Of a stretch of DNA of 64,000 nt, positions 1 to 13,643 are shown piece after piece. Origin of the DNA: Liolophura sinensis. Its lineage: Eukaryota; Mollusca; Polyplacophora; Chitonida; Chitonidae. The notes below the pieces were generated by a model. The model worked only from the letters and a program-made list of their open reading frames with translations, did no database searches and had not been told where the DNA came from. How positions within the stretch are numbered: position 1 is the stretch's first letter; each line of letters opens with the position of its first letter. The position numbers and the translations under genes were made by a program. The DNA lies in NCBI RefSeq assembly GCF_032854445.1, contig NC_088300.1, positions 38,284,458 to 38,348,457 of the forward strand. Direction: 5' to 3'.

Positions 1-491
1 CAATAGGAGTAGAGAACAACTCTTGAATTTTCTTCCATCGTTAGTGAAGAGATGTATCTTGATGTGAGAAAAAATTCAAAGAGCTGTCCAACTGTCAAGG
101 CAAACAAAAAAAAAGGGGGGTTAATTGCAAAGTCATTTCTCCTAGAGCATAGTTCAGGCACCAAGCACATGTAAGATAAAGAAAAAGTGATCAGGCCTTC
201 TTGTGAAAATGACCATGTACCTAAATAACACTAACCAGGTAACAAAGATCTATATAATTTCACCTGACCTATGACAGCTCACTGAAAAGGCAAAATTTAC
301 CAAAGGCGTTAATCAGAGTGTAATGTTTAAGGGCTATTATTTCAAAAAGTACTGAGTATTTCACTTTTATGAAAGCCTGAGTAGGAAAACCCCATGAGGT
401 GGATTTCACGGCCTTTAGTCCCCTTGAGTAGAAATTACAGCCATCTAAAACTGCTTCCAGAACAAATAAGCATTTCGAGACTGTTGAAAAT

Positions 492-546
492 GAACAGAAC
501 ATGGTGTTTCTAAAGAAACATCTCTCAAAAACAACAGCTGAAATGG
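492..546 (+). repeat. dispersed repeat, copy 1 (partner at 2979-3033)
   Basis: About 55 bases running from GAACAGAAC through GGTGTTTCTAAAG to AAATGG align by eye with 2979-3033 in intron 7 of HYLS1. The two share GGTGTTTCTAAAG and TCTCAAAAACAA. They are probably fragments of an interspersed element whose family I do not recognise. Confidence 0.4.
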
Positions 547-741
547 AATGACCCAAAATATTGTAACATTATGAAGTCCAGTTAGAATTAAACAACTTTG
601 TCTTTTTGCCATCAGCTTAGAAAGAACAATCATGCTAAATGACCAAAAATTTCATCTGTAACTTACCCATTTTTTCTGATTCTAATAGTTCTATTGATTT
701 TAATTTTGAGGTTTGCTCGGAACATGGGATGATATTCTGCT

Positions 742-771
742 GGAAAGTTGTACGTTTCAGTACAACTTTCC
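742..771. repeat. perfect 12-bp inverted repeat
   Basis: The arm GGAAAGTTGTAC is followed by a 6-base loop (GTTTCA) and the exact reverse complement GTACAACTTTCC. Just downstream, a segment containing CCAAGAATTGG is partly repeated. It could be a hairpin or a decayed palindromic element end. Confidence 0.7.
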
Positions 772-1019
772 AAGAATTGGTTGTTTAAAATTTCCAAGAA
801 TTGGTGGTTTACTCCACAGACATGTGTACTTGATTTAAGAATAATTAATAAATAAATATCTATTTATTAGTAAACTGTCCATTTCAGAGGTTGGCATTGG
901 AGTAACCAAATTTTCTATAACCATTCATCAACTCAAAATTCAGGAATGCGCTTGCCAACGAAAAATGATCGCCACACATGTACAGTCATAAGGCAATATT
1001 TCTTCTCCTGTTCAGGGCT

Positions 1020-1025
1020 TTTATT
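1020..1025 (-). promoter_or_regulatory. HYLS1: predicted poly(A) signal of HYLS1
   Basis: TTTATT on the plus strand reads AATAAA on the minus strand, 288-293 bases past the HYLS1 stop codon. A roughly 300-base 3' UTR is a normal length. Another AATAAA lies farther out near 864, so this one is preferred but unproven. Confidence 0.45.
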
Positions 1026-1312
1026 ATGTACACTGAAATCATAAAGATGTTATACAAGACAAAACTACATATAAAGGCACATCAACTGTACACAGAAAGA
1101 CGCATATAAATACAATTAAGAAATGTGGAGTCACAAATTGCTTTATGTACAACTCTAAAAATTACAGATATTTATAAATAGAAGATTTGGTTAGTGGACT
1201 CAAATGATGTGACCTTCCAACATGCACCCACCCAGAGCCCTTCTTTCATTTCCTTTCCCTATGATTTAGTTTCGCTCCCCTCGTACAGTTTAACATTCTC
1301 CTTTGCTGATTA

Positions 1313-4300
1313 TCAGAAATCCTCTGGTAGGTCAGTCAATGGGACATTTCCTTGTGCTATGTCCATTCGCACTTGCCACCTTAGAGCTGAACGTTTCTTC
1401 TCTGTGGGAACTACATAGGAGTTGGGAACATAGGTCTTTTGTGGTCTCTGTATTAAAGAAAAAAATTTCCCTCTTAGTCAAGTCTTGATTTTTTCTTAAA
1501 TCCTAAGGATAAAGAAATATGCATCTTCTTCTTTTTTAAGAAACAGATTCAAGGTCAATGATGATACTAGCTTTGATGTTCAACTGAACGGAGATTCTAA
1601 CTGATTTATGCTTAGAAACATGACTTACTTTATACTCCATTGTGTCACGACACAACATCTGTTCTCGGACATTCCAGCGTAGTCTCTTGTGAGCTTTCTC
1701 TCCTGGTACACGATTGGCTGCCCATGACTGTCGGAACTGCTGACCTCTGGCAACAGGGTCACACTTCCTCAGGTTACGGGTATGAGGGTGGTCAGCTGAC
1801 CTTAGAATAACTAAAACATGAACAGCAAACTTCAGGCATTTACAGATTGATTTATTTGATTGGTGGTTAAACAAAAATTATTCACATACATGATGCTAGT
1901 CAGGTGTAAAGACAAAGAAAACCCGAAAATAAGTATATGGTAAATGATGTCAAGTTTTGACTGTCGGTTTCTGTCGTTTACTTTGCCACGGGCTGAGTTG
2001 GCAGCACTAATCTGCACCACATGGGGTCAAGTCACTAAAAGCGAGGTCTGCAGATCTCCTAACTGGCCATCTATAATTATACCTCTGAATTATACCGAAG
2101 AAAGGCGATGACTATTGAAACCCCCAACTAAATACAGAAACATAGTTTTCGAAAACTAAGGTACCATAACCTTTGACCCCTTTTCGGTAGCACTGTGTCC
2201 GAGTTCCGTGTATCGTGAGTCAGGATTTGAAGGTGTTGGCATATTAGAAGTTTGCACAACACTGACTATATATCAAAATAAAGTGCATGTTTTATGATTG
2301 CCTGTATGCAAATATGCCCAGGTGTTGCCAGCAAAAGGTAACATTATTTTTTGGCCTATCGGTGGCAAAAATCATGTCATCAGGCGAAATAATAAATACA
2401 CATGTGGAGATTTCGAGCCCTGTGATTGTACGTTGTACGTCGCTTTAAACACAGTTGTCATCTGCTGGTCAACATCGCAAGTAAGGATTTGCTGGGTTCT
2501 AAGTTTTGTTATAGTTTTGTTCATGAAGAGTTCTGCATGCATATTAACGGATATTTGACTCTCCACATGTGTAGAGGTACTGGGTGGTTGCGCTCATCAA
2601 TCTCCAGAGAGTTTTCTCCTGAATTCCCGCTCGTCATAAAATGGCGATCATAAAACCATCAAGGTGCGCCTTTAGTGAAGTGAGCCTTTATGCACTGAAT
2701 TCATTATGATTAAACCTGAGGAAAACATGAATGTTGGTGGCAGGCGCGCAGACAGACTGCTCAGTGAAAAGTAAGCTTGTTTATTACATTCAGGAGCTGT
2801 TCATATAATCTCTGATGCTCTCCCGGGGCGCCCAGTCAGTAAGAACCACGATCAACACATGAATCATGGGATACACTTTCCAAGTCTGAGGGCGAAACTT
2901 TTACAGTATATCTGGCCAATATTAAAATATTGTTTGTTTGATGATGCACGTCCTGTATGACAAAAGAGGGTATGTAAATGAACAGTACAAGGTGTTTCTA
3001 AAGGACCATATCTCAAAAACAATCTCGGATGGTTGCATGTGGGATACCAGAAAAGTTGTTGATAAATCCTGTATTTTTAGGAATTCTTAAATCCCTATAC
3101 TTTACACAGGTATCTAACAACATTAGCTAACTTTGTAACCAAAATATTTATTTAGTTATTTATTTGATTGATGTTTTATGCCGTACTCAAGAATATTTCA
3201 CTTATACGACGGTGGCCAGCATTATGGCAAGAGGAAACCGGGCAGAGCTTTAGTGTATCCAGCAAGGTCACGCCATCCTTGTGGAAAAAAGTTCATCTAC
3301 CCTAAATCGTCGACAAATTCCACTAGTAAAATTGAAATTTTGATGCCTTTTTAAACATATAATCCATGAGGGCTATAAAGTATTGTTCAGGGAGAGGCAC
3401 GTGAACTTCATAGACATTATAATATGACTTGTCCACATCAGACAACATCCCTCCAAAATACCAAAACAGCTTGTTTGTGGACGAATTTATAGGGAGTTTA
3501 GAGTACATATATTTTAATGAATCTAATAACAGAGGAGTTAGGATTTGTTCACTCACCGGAGGCTGGCCTGGGGTCATCAGGGTCTAATCTGTATGGGGCC
3601 TGTGAAGAAATCAGTAATCAATCAGTAATCCAGGGGTTCATAGAAGTCATTTTTCCATGTACCTACCAATTCTTTCTGGGTGAAATTGAGTTTTTCTTTC
3701 AACTGAAACTGATTTTTTTTTGTTTCGATGGACCGCTTGAGATACTAAAATTAACTATTTTTGTACTTTACTACCCTTCATTGATTGAAGTAATTATCAC
3801 TGCATAGATGTGAACAAGTTGGCCTCTTTCTTGATACTGCAAACTGATGATCGGCACACATTGTGGTTATTGTTACATGTATTTCAGACTACCAGTCCAG
3901 TGAAGTGTGAAGACCTGCCCAGAAAGCTTACAACCTAGAGCATAAGTCTAGATTGACTGAAACTCACAACATAAGCAATTGGTCTTGACATCACTTTTTA
4001 AAACATATTCAACAGTCATGAATAAAGACAGAATGGTAATGCATTAATGGCTTATGGAATATGTGGTTGTCACTTTCAGTCTGTAAAAGGACATGTCAAA
4101 AATTATTTGAAGACAAAAAAAAAAAATATTTGAGAAAATCAAAAATCAAGCAACACCTTAGACGTACACTAGAGCCTAAACTGAACAGCGCACTCAGATG
4201 AATATTCCATGCATTATCCTCACTTGTCGAAATAAATGAAGATTTCAATCAACAAAATTATTTCAAAACGTCTGATTTCACTTATTGGCCACATGAAATT

Positions 4301-7300
4301 TACTGCGAAAATGAGCCACCAGTAATGAGAAAATGAAGAGACCCACAAACAGTGAATTTTACCAAGGAATATTAACTATGATGATCTATAAATAGAGAGG
4401 CTACATATTTAGAGCGATAAAATACATTGCTACTTTGTGTATCAATGAATTGTAACTTTCTCCACCAAGAATACGACTGTCTGGTACACACGTTAGTCTT
4501 TTGAACAAAAAACATGCTTTCATAGAAAATCAATGTCGCAGGTAAAAATTTAAATCTGGCAAAGATTTTAATTTCGCTGCTATAAGCCACTTATCGAACT
4601 TCAGACTCCTGAAAACGAAACCTGAAGGCAAACTGTGTGCTTGCATTGAAATGGGCTAAACATATTAGTGCCACCTGCTGGCAGGGGAAGGAAACCAGTC
4701 AGACTGCTCACATGCTGTTACACGCCCTACGCTGATTTCAAAAACAGAACAATCTCAAGCCAAAGTAGGTCAAATTATTTTTGGGGACCGATTTGGTAGA
4801 GACCAAAGATGTTTACTATGTGTCATGTTTGATTTCATACACCCCTTCGCTTTCAGAAAATGGCTTTCTTAAATCTAATCACTGCAGAGGGACATGAAGA
4901 TTTCCCTAAGAGGGAGAGGAGTCGTAACACGAACAGGTTGCTTCATGGTACTTTGGAAATGCTCAAATTGAGTTTATGTAAAATTTTAAATATTTCTTTC
5001 AAAAAAAACTACGTCAAACTAAATAAATATAACCAGTTAATGAGTTTTTTATTAAATCAACAGACCGAATACTGGCTCGTCCAGACAACTTCTATGAACC
5101 CCTGCTAATCAAATACTTCAGAACACAAACACATATCCAAGAAAACCTCAACACGCAGCTGGTTCACAGGACAGCCAAGAGAAAGTTCATTAAAACTATA
5201 GTTTTGAGTTCTTCCAAGTAAGGTATTAGTGTTAAAACTGGAACCATATACCTATATACATTCTGAAACAATTTTACATTTAACATAATGCCAAATTACG
5301 CTAGGTGATCCCACATTGTATACGGTGAACATTGTTACCTTCTGTTAACAACCAGATTTAATGTATCTGCCCTAATAATGAGACCCAAAAGAGTCTGAAA
5401 ATATTTATTTTGACGCTGAAACTTTTTTTTACTTAATAATATTTATTTAATTTTACCATTATCCTACCTTCCAAACTGACTTCAAAACACCTTTCAGCTT
5501 CAATGGAACTCAATGGAACTCAATGAATCATGTAAATTGTGTAACTCATTCATTGACAAAATTGTAGTACTACTATCAGAGATACTGACATGGGTTATGT
5601 ACAGAGCTATCTTACCTGGGCAGGTGGGGCTGAAGCTGGCCTCGTCCTCTCACCACGGTGGTTTAACGTGTAATAACTCAGCCGAACCTCTTTTAACCGT
5701 TCCTCTATATCTGCTAAACTACCTGAAATACATGGCAGGTCAACACATTAGTAGTAACCAATCTGTCTTCTCACACACTATTATCACTGTCAAATAAAGG
5801 ACAATACCACTCGAAGATGCTTTACTAGGTAGATTCTCACCTGTACATATTGACTTTAACTGTATCCAAATAAAAAGACAAAAGATTTACTGATCATCTG
5901 TAAACCTGGATAAGACAGATGGACTGTATGGCATTTCTCTACACATCCCGCTTTCACTTCACTCAGGTATATGTAGCTTATAAGCACATCAATCATACAG
6001 TTTCTCAAGATGATAGAATTACTTTATTATTTGTGTTTAAACTATGGTTGCTTGCTTTCAAATATAAGGTAGCGTCTTTGATGTGTTTCCTGCTAGTATG
6101 CCCTTCTCAAAGCCAACATATTAATACTACTGCCTCACTGGAATTCTACACCACTCAAAGTTCTAAATTTCACCCATTTAAACCAGTTTCGGGATTCAAC
6201 TTTGGTCTCTTGCTTATGAGACAGACACAAAGTGGTTTTGCGCATGATTATGCCCCACTGATGGATATTCACTAGTCTTTGCCCATGTATCTGATATGGA
6301 CAGTCTTCCACAGACTGTATTTTCAACAAGTGCATCTTGTCAAACTTACCCACTTCACTCTCTGTCACAGATTCGTCTATTATCTTTGATCCATCACTAC
6401 CTTTCCTGTGAGAGATAACAGAGAACAAAAGATGCAGTGTCGGTTCTGAGACTATGAGACACCATTCAGCAAAGCTTTACAATGTACCAATCCTATCACA
6501 AGATCTAGTTTTGAACTTTGAACTTTAGAACTTCTAAAATTGTTTTTATAAACAAAAGATTCCTTTCATAAAAAGCTAAAAGTCTGTTTGACACAATTCT
6601 GATGTTCTGATGTACAACGGTTTTAACTCGAATGTAAACTTATTTTGGATTGAGCATGAACATGCAGGATACTTTATTGTTACACATCAAGAACTTGACG
6701 TGAAGTAAAATGATCACACAAGTTGCCCATACTACCAAATTCCCATTGCACAGGTATAACCTAATAAACTGAAAGAATAATTTCGAATTGACAAATACAT
6801 GTATACAGCCACATTGTAAATGATGTTTAAAAGATTAGTGTCCAGATTCATTATTTATTCATAATTAGCTACCCCTGTATATATTGTTAAACTGAGTGTA
6901 AAGAAAATATTGAAAAGGCGTACATTAATCTGAGTAATATGGTACTTAAAATCACTAGATAATGAGGCTGCTTTTGCGCATGTTTTCCATGAACACTTGG
7001 TAGTCTCCACCGAATTACGTCATAGAAGTCCAGGCTTCATGTGCTGTCTGAGCTTAGCCATTTACATATAGTTCAGTGTTAAAAAAGCTAAAAGAGTAAA
7101 AACAAGCATATCGAATTCCTCCATGAAATGCTTTGCTGTTCTGCATATGTTTGTAAAAATAGGTCGAAGAACCCTGGAGTTAGTTTTTTCAAGTTCCAAG
7201 CTCAGAGAGGCATGGTTTACAGCACAAGGAAGGAAGGAATTTGTGGCCACCGAAAACAGGCGTATCTGCTCTTGCCAATTTACGGATGAAAGCTGCGACA

Positions 7301-10300
7301 GGAATACTGCTGGATTTCCATAATGGCACCTGCACGCAGAACTTATAAAATACTATTAACTGAACTGACAACCAAGAAACACCAAAATTATTGTAGTGTC
7401 ACAACTATGATTGTTTACTGTGGGGAAGAGCTCATAAGTTCGAACGGCGGGTCGGACAAGGTGGCATGCCGATGTAGGATCCATACCTTTCAGGTTTAAT
7501 CTCTAAAAACGGCCTATGTAGCCATAACGATGGAACACGTGTATGGGATGTGGCTTGATAAGAGACAAGTCACCCAAACAAGTCAAACAAGTAATCACAT
7601 ACATGCTAAATCTGAAGTGATTTGTCATATCTGAACATGGTGTTGGCAAGTGTGGGAATAGCTGCATACGCAGAAATACACCCATCACGGGCTTCACATA
7701 CCTGAACGTGGTGTTGGCAAGTGTGGGAATAGCTGCATACGCAGAAATACACCCATCACAGGCTTCACATACCTGAACGTGGTGTTGGCAAGTGTGGGAA
7801 TGGCTGCATACACAGAAATACACCCATCACAGGCTTCACATACCTGAACGTGGTGTTGGCAAGTGTGGGAATAGCTGCATACGCAGAACTACTCCCACCA
7901 CAGGCTTCACATACCTGAACATGGTGTTGGCAAGTGTGGGAATGGCTGCATACGCAGAAATACACCCATCACAGGCTTCACATACCTGAACATGGTGTTG
8001 GCAAGTGTGGGAATGGCTGCATACGCAGAAATACACCCATCACAGGCTTCACATGCCTGAACGTGGTGTTGGCAAGTGTGGGAATGGCTGCATACGCAGA
8101 AATACACCCATCACAGGCTTCACATACCTGGACATGGTGTTGGCAAGTGTGGGAATGAATGCATATGCAGAAATACACCCATCACAAGGTTCACATACAT
8201 GTACAATAAAACAATTTTTAAACAATGTATTACTGTAAATGGGACGCTAACATTTCCTGAGAGCTCACAGTCATGTGTCTGTACACGACAAGCTTAAAGA
8301 ATTCAACACTGACCAATTATATTATTTATTTTGAGTGACATGCCCCTTGGAATAATCACAACTGTATGGTTTTGGCGAGAATAATAACTGATAAGCAGCT
8401 CAGTCCGAATATAATATGAAATATTCCCACACGTTGGCCTGTACTGAAGAGGTTCGTTTGGGGGGCCAATGTGGGCTATACCGCAATGCTATTATGCATT
8501 CAGATATAACAGATATGAAAAGATGTTCGAAATATTTTGAACATTGGGATACATCTTGGGAAGAAAATTTTTTCAGGGCTGATCAAACACTTGTGAACCA
8601 TGCAGGCTCATGGAATATGTGTGGTGATTGAATATAACACCTTTACTTACTCAAGAATTCAAACCATCCAGCTTGTCAACAATACACTGAATTAAATCTT
8701 TGGATAGAGTTTTCTTTATTCACTTTGTGTGACAGAAATAGGGTGCATGTGTAGACCTATACACTTGTGCACATATGGAAAGAATCACCTTTTTGAGCCT
8801 CATTGTCAGCTATTGAAGGCCGGCTGATGGGGATAGAATGTCTGGCTTGCCCTGAATTTGGAGGGAATTATCCTTTGATGTGACTTGTGGTTTTGTTTTC
8901 ATTGTGACATCTCCCACCAAATCTAGTCTAGCAGAGGGACTTCAATGAATTCACATACACCTCCACTGTGAAGTACTTATACCTTTTAACCACAGAGAGA
9001 ATTAGATTATACATATGCAAACCGATAATATTTACTTCCTTGTATCTTAGGCATTTCAGTGAATTAAACCACCACAAAAAGGTAAAACTGGGTGTATTTA
9101 AGTGATTTCATAACCACTGAAGATATTGTAAATTACATCTGTGGTCGGATCGGGTCTACAGTTGTAATGATTGACAGGCCGACTCCGCCTTTGTTTATAT
9201 TTGAATACTTGGTCACTTATATAGATTGATACCTCAATCTCCACAAAATGAGTGGTGTTAACAGGTCATAAGAGCTTACACTGGTAAGGTGTAATAATGT
9301 CTGGGTGTACTGGTATGCAAATTAACGGTCCATCGTAACCGAACGGTGAGTCTTGCATTTTTGATGCAGAGAGCTATAGCCCGGCCAGAACCTACCTTGT
9401 ATTGGTGTCTGTCATTAGTTCTAACGCACCTTCCGTGATGTACACGTGTATAAGAATTTCAACATAATAAATAAACAGGATCATACATTTGCCGTTGTAT
9501 TTTGCGAAAAATCACCAAATACGTATGAACACTTAAGCCTACAGTCTACAGACCAAACAAAGAACTTCAACAGTGTTTCAAATACATGATCCTCACAGCA
9601 AATTCACCAGTTTTTACTTCCTCAAGAGGCTGGTATCACGCTAGCAAGTGCATTTTTGTAGTTGTGTTGACAAGCTGGTACATGTTCACCCATCACGATG
9701 TAGGATCTCCTTCATCGATATTAAAGACTTGCTTCGGGAAGCCGTAAAATATCATCCGTGCCAACAAAACATTTTTCTTTTTTTTTTTCAAATCAGCAGA
9801 CAAAAGCAACTGTATGACTGTACACATTGGATTAGTAATAGAGTTCAAAGAGTGAAATGTTCAGTTATGTGAACAGACTGTAAAAAAGGTTGTTGTCCTC
9901 GCGGCTGAGCAAAGCCTCCAGCTGTTGGGAAGCCAATCTTTATTCCTATGAAAACAAAAAATGCTTTAGTGGTTGAAAAGGTTAAGGTTTACAGTAATCA
10001 CCTTGTTTTCGTCTTGCATCTGAAGTTACACTTCATCTGTCAAACTTGTTGAGTATTTAGGGAAAATATCAAGTGCGGAGACATGTTAAACTGAATGTAA
10101 TGTGGAGTTACCTTAATATTTTCCGTCGCATGTATCTCCTTTCAGAGTCCGTCTCTGACAAATTGTCATTTATCTGTGGTATTTTGATAAACCTGCTCCC
10201 TGAGGGGTCTCCATGAGCGCCCACTCTGTTACTGTAGGATATCAGTCTCTCTCCATCCTCCTGATCAGAACATAGATTCTCCTTACCATGTACATCATGA

Positions 10301-13300
10301 AGATAGCTGGGCTGCAAAGGAGAAAACATGGTCCAAATGAAGATGTCTGTGAAGATGCATTTTTTTAAAAAAAGTAGCCTATTAGCCTGGATTTGCTTCG
10401 TTCACAGAAACATACAAATTCTCATCAGAACCTATATTTATTTTTTTATTTGATTGGTGTTTTAAAGAATATTTTACTTATACGACGGCAGCCAGCATTA
10501 TGGTGGGTGGAAACCGGGCACAGCCCGGGGGAAACCCATGACCATCCGCAGGTTGCTGGCAGACCTTCCCTCTCACCGGAGAGGAAGCCAGCATGAGCTG
10601 GACTTGAACTCACAGCGACTGCATTGGTGACAGACTGCTGGGTCATTACACTGTGCTAGCGCGCTAACCAACTGAGCCACGGAGGCCCCCCGTCAGAACC
10701 TATAAGACCTTCACCGTTCAATGTCAGTGAAGCATCATACATATGACACCTAACATAAAACCCCACCCAGTTGTGACATTGTAATGTACGGGTATGATGC
10801 TTTAATCTTACCACAGAAGCTTTAGTTCTGTTTCTGTCAGGAAAAGCTGTTCCTTCTAATGGAATCCTTTCCTTGTGAATGTAGGGTTGTGATCTGAAAC
10901 CTACAAGGAGAACATATGAAATCTTCTTACCACATACATGTAGCTCTCAGATGAAAGAGGAACATTTAAAAACATACATGTACAGTACAATTTTATAATT
11001 TGACCATGGCAGTCAGGTTTATGGGTACAGGAAGCCTGAATGCCTGGACTAAAACAACCCCTAGGCACTGTATGCAGCTGAACCACCAGCAGCAGGATTT
11101 CACCTTGTGATATAAAGTCATACTAACTTGCTAATATTATGTCAGCAAGTCTATACATTCTAAATCAGTTTTTACATTCATATTTTCTCACCTAGAGCTT
11201 AAATTTGAGGACAAAATAAATAAGTGTCACATCATCATTAACTGCTGATTAATTAGCTTTAGAAAAAAACAAGTCTATAAGCCTAAAGCGTTTTTGTATT
11301 ATTCCTAATTCCATTTCATCCTCGGTGAAAGCTATCGTGACATCATGACGTCACAGAAGGGTTAAGCATGTGTACGCAGTATAGGGTGAATGGCTTGCAA
11401 CTTTGTATTTCATTCCCGGTTAGGGGAATTACGTCACAGAAAAATCTAATATATACTAATCAGTGTGCTGCAGCTTGGCAGCAGTGTTCATTTCAGGGTG
11501 AGAAATGTGTCATTTTCGAAGATTACAAGCAGACCAATACCAACGCATGTTTCACAATTTAAAACTTCTCACAGATAATTTTCAACAGCCACTTGCCATC
11601 GGTTTGATACTCACTCAAACTGAAATCAGCTATTATACAGACTGGTACCTCTTTTGTTTACAATCTTTTTGCCTGGTGTGCAGGATGTTGCAGGCCAGGT
11701 GCTATATAGAATAATTTGGCTGGGATTTTCCATATTTGATCACAATATTACCCACATTAAAGGAGAATAAAACTTAAAAAAACATGACACTATAGGCTGA
11801 ATAGAGCACATTTTTTTCTATCTGATCGTGCCTGTCTTTGTGATTTTTATTCACCATACACGTAAAGCCTGAAAACGGCAAAGCTCGCATAAATCGCAAA
11901 GTCCATTGCATCCTCCATGTTTAACACTTTGCAATTGATACCTGGGGTGTGGTGCCTCTCAGCCAATGAGAGTCGTTACAACTGCCGGCTTGTTCGTGTA
12001 AACTCGGCACCTACGTCCAACATTCAGGTTTCCCGATCATCAAGCGGAAAACGAACTGTACTGTTCGTTACCTTCTGGGAAGAAGAGTTCTACCGGAAAT
12101 GCATGAACTGCACTTCAGCAGTTTCCAATGGCAATTCTCCTTCTAACACAGACGACTTCAGGACTAGTTCTTAGGCAAAATAGAGTCGCCCCAAGCTGAT
12201 TTTGGCACTGACATTATTTACAATTTATCAACTTGAGGTACATATTAGAATTTTTTTTGATGGCATGCACCTGCCAGAAAATGCATACTCTTTTCAATGG
12301 TATTTGATTGATATTTAAATTTTCTTCTCCTTTAAACGTTTTACGCCGTACTCAAGAATATTTCACTTATACGACGGCGGCCAGCATTATGGTGGGTGGA
12401 AACCGGGCACAGCCCGGGGAAAACCCACGACCATCCGCAGGTTGCTGCAAGACCTTCCCACGTACGGCCGGAGAGGAAGCCAGCATGAGCTGGTCTTGAA
12501 CTCACAACGACCGCATTGGTGAGAGGCTTCTGGGTCACTACGCTGCGCTAGCGCGCTAACCGACTGAGCCACGGAGGCCCCCCAAAAGTGTTTAAAAAAG
12601 ACACCAGTTGTTAACAATCTAGCAAATTTGAATCAAAACGAATATGATAACATGTTAAAAAAGCAATATAGATGTCTTTGACCTACTTTCATCTCCACGA
12701 AACTGTTCTGGACTTAAGAGGCTGCCCTCCTGTGAGCTGTTCTTACTGCGGTCAAATCTTACAAGTCTCTCCAAGTCTGAAATATACATATGAATTTGCT
12801 TATACACCTGCAGGTTGCCAGATAAATGATACTGAACATGCAGATACAAGCATAATTTATTGAATGTATGCCTCTGTGTGGCAAGAGTGGCCAGGTGGTG
12901 AGCTTCCTAGCTCCCAGATGCTTTCATAAAGAGCCATGCAAGCAAATAACCTGTTTAATATACACCCACTGCCAGCTGTCTAGAACAGTTTATTGATTAT
13001 TTATATGAAATCCCAGATGGCCCAATATCAGACCATCTTGTCTTGTGACAATGCTATTTTTCATTCCATTCTCAGTGATTCCACATGAAGATCTATTGAT
13101 CTTTAAATACACATCTCACAAAATACAATTTTATATAATATTGTTGCAGCAATACAGTTACTAAAATATTATCCAATTAGAATAGCTGGGTGTATTATTG
13201 GTATTAAGCTATGCCCTCAAAGTTAGTTGAATATCATCATTTAGTGGATGAGGAAAAAAAAATGAACAAACACACTGAAACTTACTCTCATAAATGCACA

Positions 13301-13587
13301 TTACATACATCAACTGAGAAACAAACTTTACGGAAGGCAACCTAAAGTTGACGTTCATTCACAGTGGGACCTTTAACAAGCTTACAGCAATAACAGATTT
13401 ATAAGCGGTTGCTTGAGACATCAGTTACATACATGTACATGTCAGTAACTACTAGCAGTTCTTCATACTTCACACATGTCATACCTGTTTTAAATTGTTG
13501 CAATCTTGAGGGAGCTATATCATAATAGCCCAGTTTTGACAGTTCTTCACGTATCTCTTCATCAGTAAAATCCAAATCATCATCCAT
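1313..13587 (-). CDS. HYLS1: HYLS1 orthologue, complete nine-exon coding sequence
   Basis: HYLS1 is a conserved centriolar protein needed for cilium formation; human HYLS1 is about 299 residues. Coding exons (high to low, minus strand) are 13587-13485, 12776-12687, 10900-10812, 10311-10112, 6405-6350, 5722-5616, 3599-3557, 1795-1629 and 1447-1313. Every junction is AG/GT with matching phases (1,1,0,2,1,0,1,0), giving 329 codons and TGA. The N-terminus has the acidic helix [16 protein letters not shown], then LQQFK, as in HYLS1 family starts. Residues 229-241 of the encoded middle are RMRRK-like basic followed by [14 protein letters not shown] across exons 4-5. The HYLS1 box lies at about 257-280 ([20 protein letters not shown]), followed by [12 protein letters not shown] at about 298-309. 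The start is the first ATG after a predicted splice acceptor at 13643. Introns 2, 3 and 7 carry SINEs in the same orientation as the gene. The basic segment MRRKILRK spans the exon 4/5 junction (about residue 156-163), which is the position to use for it. No frame damage is seen. Confidence 0.93.
3152..3262 (-). mobile_element. 5'-truncated tRNA-type SINE (family 1)
   Basis: Core and 3' tail of the repeated SINE: an AT-rich tail, then CGTACTCAAGAATATTTCAC, ACGACGGTGGCCAGCATTATG and a GGAAACCGGGCAGAGC block. The tRNA-like head is missing. It sits in HYLS1 intron 7. Confidence 0.8.
7631..8198. repeat. 71-bp minisatellite, 8 copies
   Basis: Units start at 7631, 7702, 7773, 7844, 7915, 7986, 8057 and 8128, spaced exactly 71 bases, and differ at only a few positions. 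Each carries GTGTTGGCAAGTGTGGGAAT and ACACCCATCAC. Because 71 is not a multiple of three, the array creates overlapping open frames on both strands (repeated Cys/His-rich peptides). These are by-products rather than genes. It lies in HYLS1 intron 4. Confidence 0.95.
8199..10111. other. remainder of HYLS1 intron 4, no further feature
   Basis: AT-rich intron sequence between the minisatellite and exon 4. Open frames at 8416-8631 and 9648-9872 lack homology and coding character. No SINE core was seen. Confidence 0.4.
10438..10691 (-). mobile_element. full-length tRNA-derived SINE (family 1)
   Basis: Read on the minus strand it begins GGGGGCCTCCGTGGCTCAGT (tRNA A-box, near 10670), has a B-box-like GTGAGTTCAAGTCC near 10600, then the conserved core, and ends in an AT-rich AAATAAA tail. 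This order (tRNA head, core domain, A-rich tail) defines a tRNA-derived SINE. I recall the core as widespread in molluscs, possibly the Nin-DC type; that name is uncertain. It lies in HYLS1 intron 3, in the gene's orientation. Confidence 0.9.
12330..12583 (-). mobile_element. full-length tRNA-derived SINE (family 1)
   Basis: Same architecture as the copy at 10438-10691: minus-strand tRNA head with A-box and B-box, conserved core with GGAAACCGGGCACAGCCCGG, and a tail partly replaced by a duplicated TTGATTGAT segment. It lies in HYLS1 intron 2. Confidence 0.9.
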
Positions 13588-13643
13588 GTTGATAACTCAC
13601 ATCAATCAACCAGAGTTTTTGGAGTTGAACGTCTTCAGTTAAT
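13588..13643 (-). other. HYLS1: HYLS1 5' UTR part of the first coding exon
   Basis: On the minus strand TTTTATTTTCAG directly precedes 13643, a good pyrimidine tract plus acceptor, and 56 bases later comes the HYLS1 ATG at 13587. The first coding exon is therefore probably 13643-13485, preceded by an upstream non-coding exon. Confidence 0.6.

Larger units (their letters stand above)
1..1019. other. 3' flank of HYLS1, no gene recognised
   Basis: This AT-rich stretch lies beyond the predicted HYLS1 poly(A) signal. It has short open frames on both strands, but none resembles a known protein or has convincing splice sites. It holds one half of a dispersed repeat (about 492-546) and a perfect inverted repeat (742-771), listed separately. 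Confidence 0.5.

Noticed and set aside
7503-8238. Several overlapping Cys/His-rich open frames on both strands (66-106 codons)
   Set aside because: They arise from the 71-bp tandem repeat, whose period shifts frame each unit; none has splice or start context, and they lie in a HYLS1 intron.
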